Notes under the pieces: model-generated
Told to the model about the DNA's origin: nothing
The model's database searches: none
The model's input: the letters and a program-made list of their open reading frames with translations, nothing else
Made by a program: the position numbers and the translations under genes
Assembly: GCA_964617105.1 (NCBI GenBank)
Contig: CAZTWC010000226.1
Location: 1-6,348 of the forward strand
Direction: 5' to 3'
DNA length: 6,348 nucleotides
Source: CAZTWC01 sp964617105 [NCBI: uncultured Myxococcia bacterium]
GTDB taxonomy: Bacteria > CAZTWC01
In this document: positions 6,063 through 6,348 of the stretch, one piece after another
Layout of the letters: each line of letters opens with the position of its first letter
Position numbering within the stretch: the first letter of the stretch is position 1

Positions 6063-6341
6063 TCACTTAATTTTATTTAACTTATCGACAATCTTATTTT
6101 TTAAAGCATTACGAGTAAAATATCTTTCATAGGTGGCCGCTTGAATATCACGCAACCGATTTTCCATCTCCTGAGAGATATTTTCATTTTTCAAGGACAA
6201 GTCACCTTCCAGGCTTAAACCGTGTCTCATCCTGACCACATTTTGCTCTGTAGTGGTTAAATTGTGCTCTTTATTTAGTCTTGCCTCGACATCTTCTTTT
6301 AGCAATACTTTTTCATTTGCCATAGTTTTAACACCAGCCAT
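6063..6341 (-). CDS. Small charged protein with weak sigma70 region 4-like segment
   Basis: From the ATG at 6341 this is 92 residues, ending in TGA at 6063-6065. The frame has no stop between that ATG and the window edge, so the true start may lie outside and the protein could be longer. No Shine-Dalgarno is visible in the 7 nt available. An inner ATG at 6323 (MANEK) is an alternative, also without a clear site. The protein is highly charged, helical and has no signal peptide or membrane segment, so it is probably cytoplasmic. LTTTEQNVVRMRHGLS (28-43) resembles region 4.1 of sigma70 factors (L...E..VLRMRYGL), and RLRDIQAATYERY (62-74) sits where region 4.2 would end (R..QIE..AL..L). The intervening helix-turn-helix is not conserved. 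The resemblance is my own reading and may be chance. Confidence 0.55.
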   Translation of the reverse strand: MAGVKTMANEKVLLKEDVEARLNKEHNLTTTEQNVVRMRHGLSLEGDLSLKNENISQEMENRLRDIQAATYERYFTRNALKNKIVDKLNKIK

Positions 6342-6348
6342 CTTGAGT

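Noticed and set aside
1-6348. CRISPR array, tRNA or rRNA genes, or transposase genes
   Set aside because: I saw no regular short nucleotide repeats with spacers, no cloverleaf-like sequence, and no transposase protein. The repeats at 132-1097 are coding repeats.

Overview
The window looks like part of a chromosome (or assembled contig) from a deltaproteobacterium-like Gram-negative bacterium, perhaps of the Myxococcota or a neighbouring lineage. The evidence is the protein content: a Cys-rich lipoprotein with MopE-type repeats, a lipoprotein with SbsA-type Ig-like domains and a lamin-tail domain, and a free-standing PilZ protein. Base composition appears moderate to AT-rich, so this is not a typical GC-rich myxobacterium. 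The species cannot be named from this sequence.

Layout. (1) 1-1853, minus strand: a large exported Cys-rich protein that runs off the left edge without a stop, with six MopE-like repeats. (2) 1854-2060: a divergent intergenic region with a plausible sigma70-type promoter for each flanking gene and a GC-rich inverted-repeat cluster between them. (3) 2061-2339, plus strand: a single-domain PilZ protein. (4) 2340-2728: about 390 bases between convergent genes. They hold several inverted repeats and a doubtful 38-codon ORF sitting on a TATAAT box, but no clear Rho-independent terminator. (5) 5784 to 2729, minus strand: a three-gene operon of exported proteins. Two small tandem paralogues share an LP...LYE...W.L....FN signature, and a 602-residue lipoprotein follows. 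Gaps are 14 nt and 18 nt. (6) 5785-6062: intergenic, with a perfect 10-bp inverted repeat built from two TCCGGACA units. (7) 6063-6341 and probably to the edge, minus strand: a small charged protein with a weak resemblance to sigma70 region 4.

How the genes may work together. Four of the six protein genes encode exported products. The three-gene operon looks like an envelope or cell-surface assembly: two periplasmic or outer-membrane-associated helical proteins of a family I cannot name, made with a surface lipoprotein. The MopE-like lipoprotein is a second, separately transcribed surface protein. PilZ is the only cytoplasmic signalling component (cyclic di-GMP) and is divergent to the MopE-like gene. 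A shared regulatory link is possible but is inference only.
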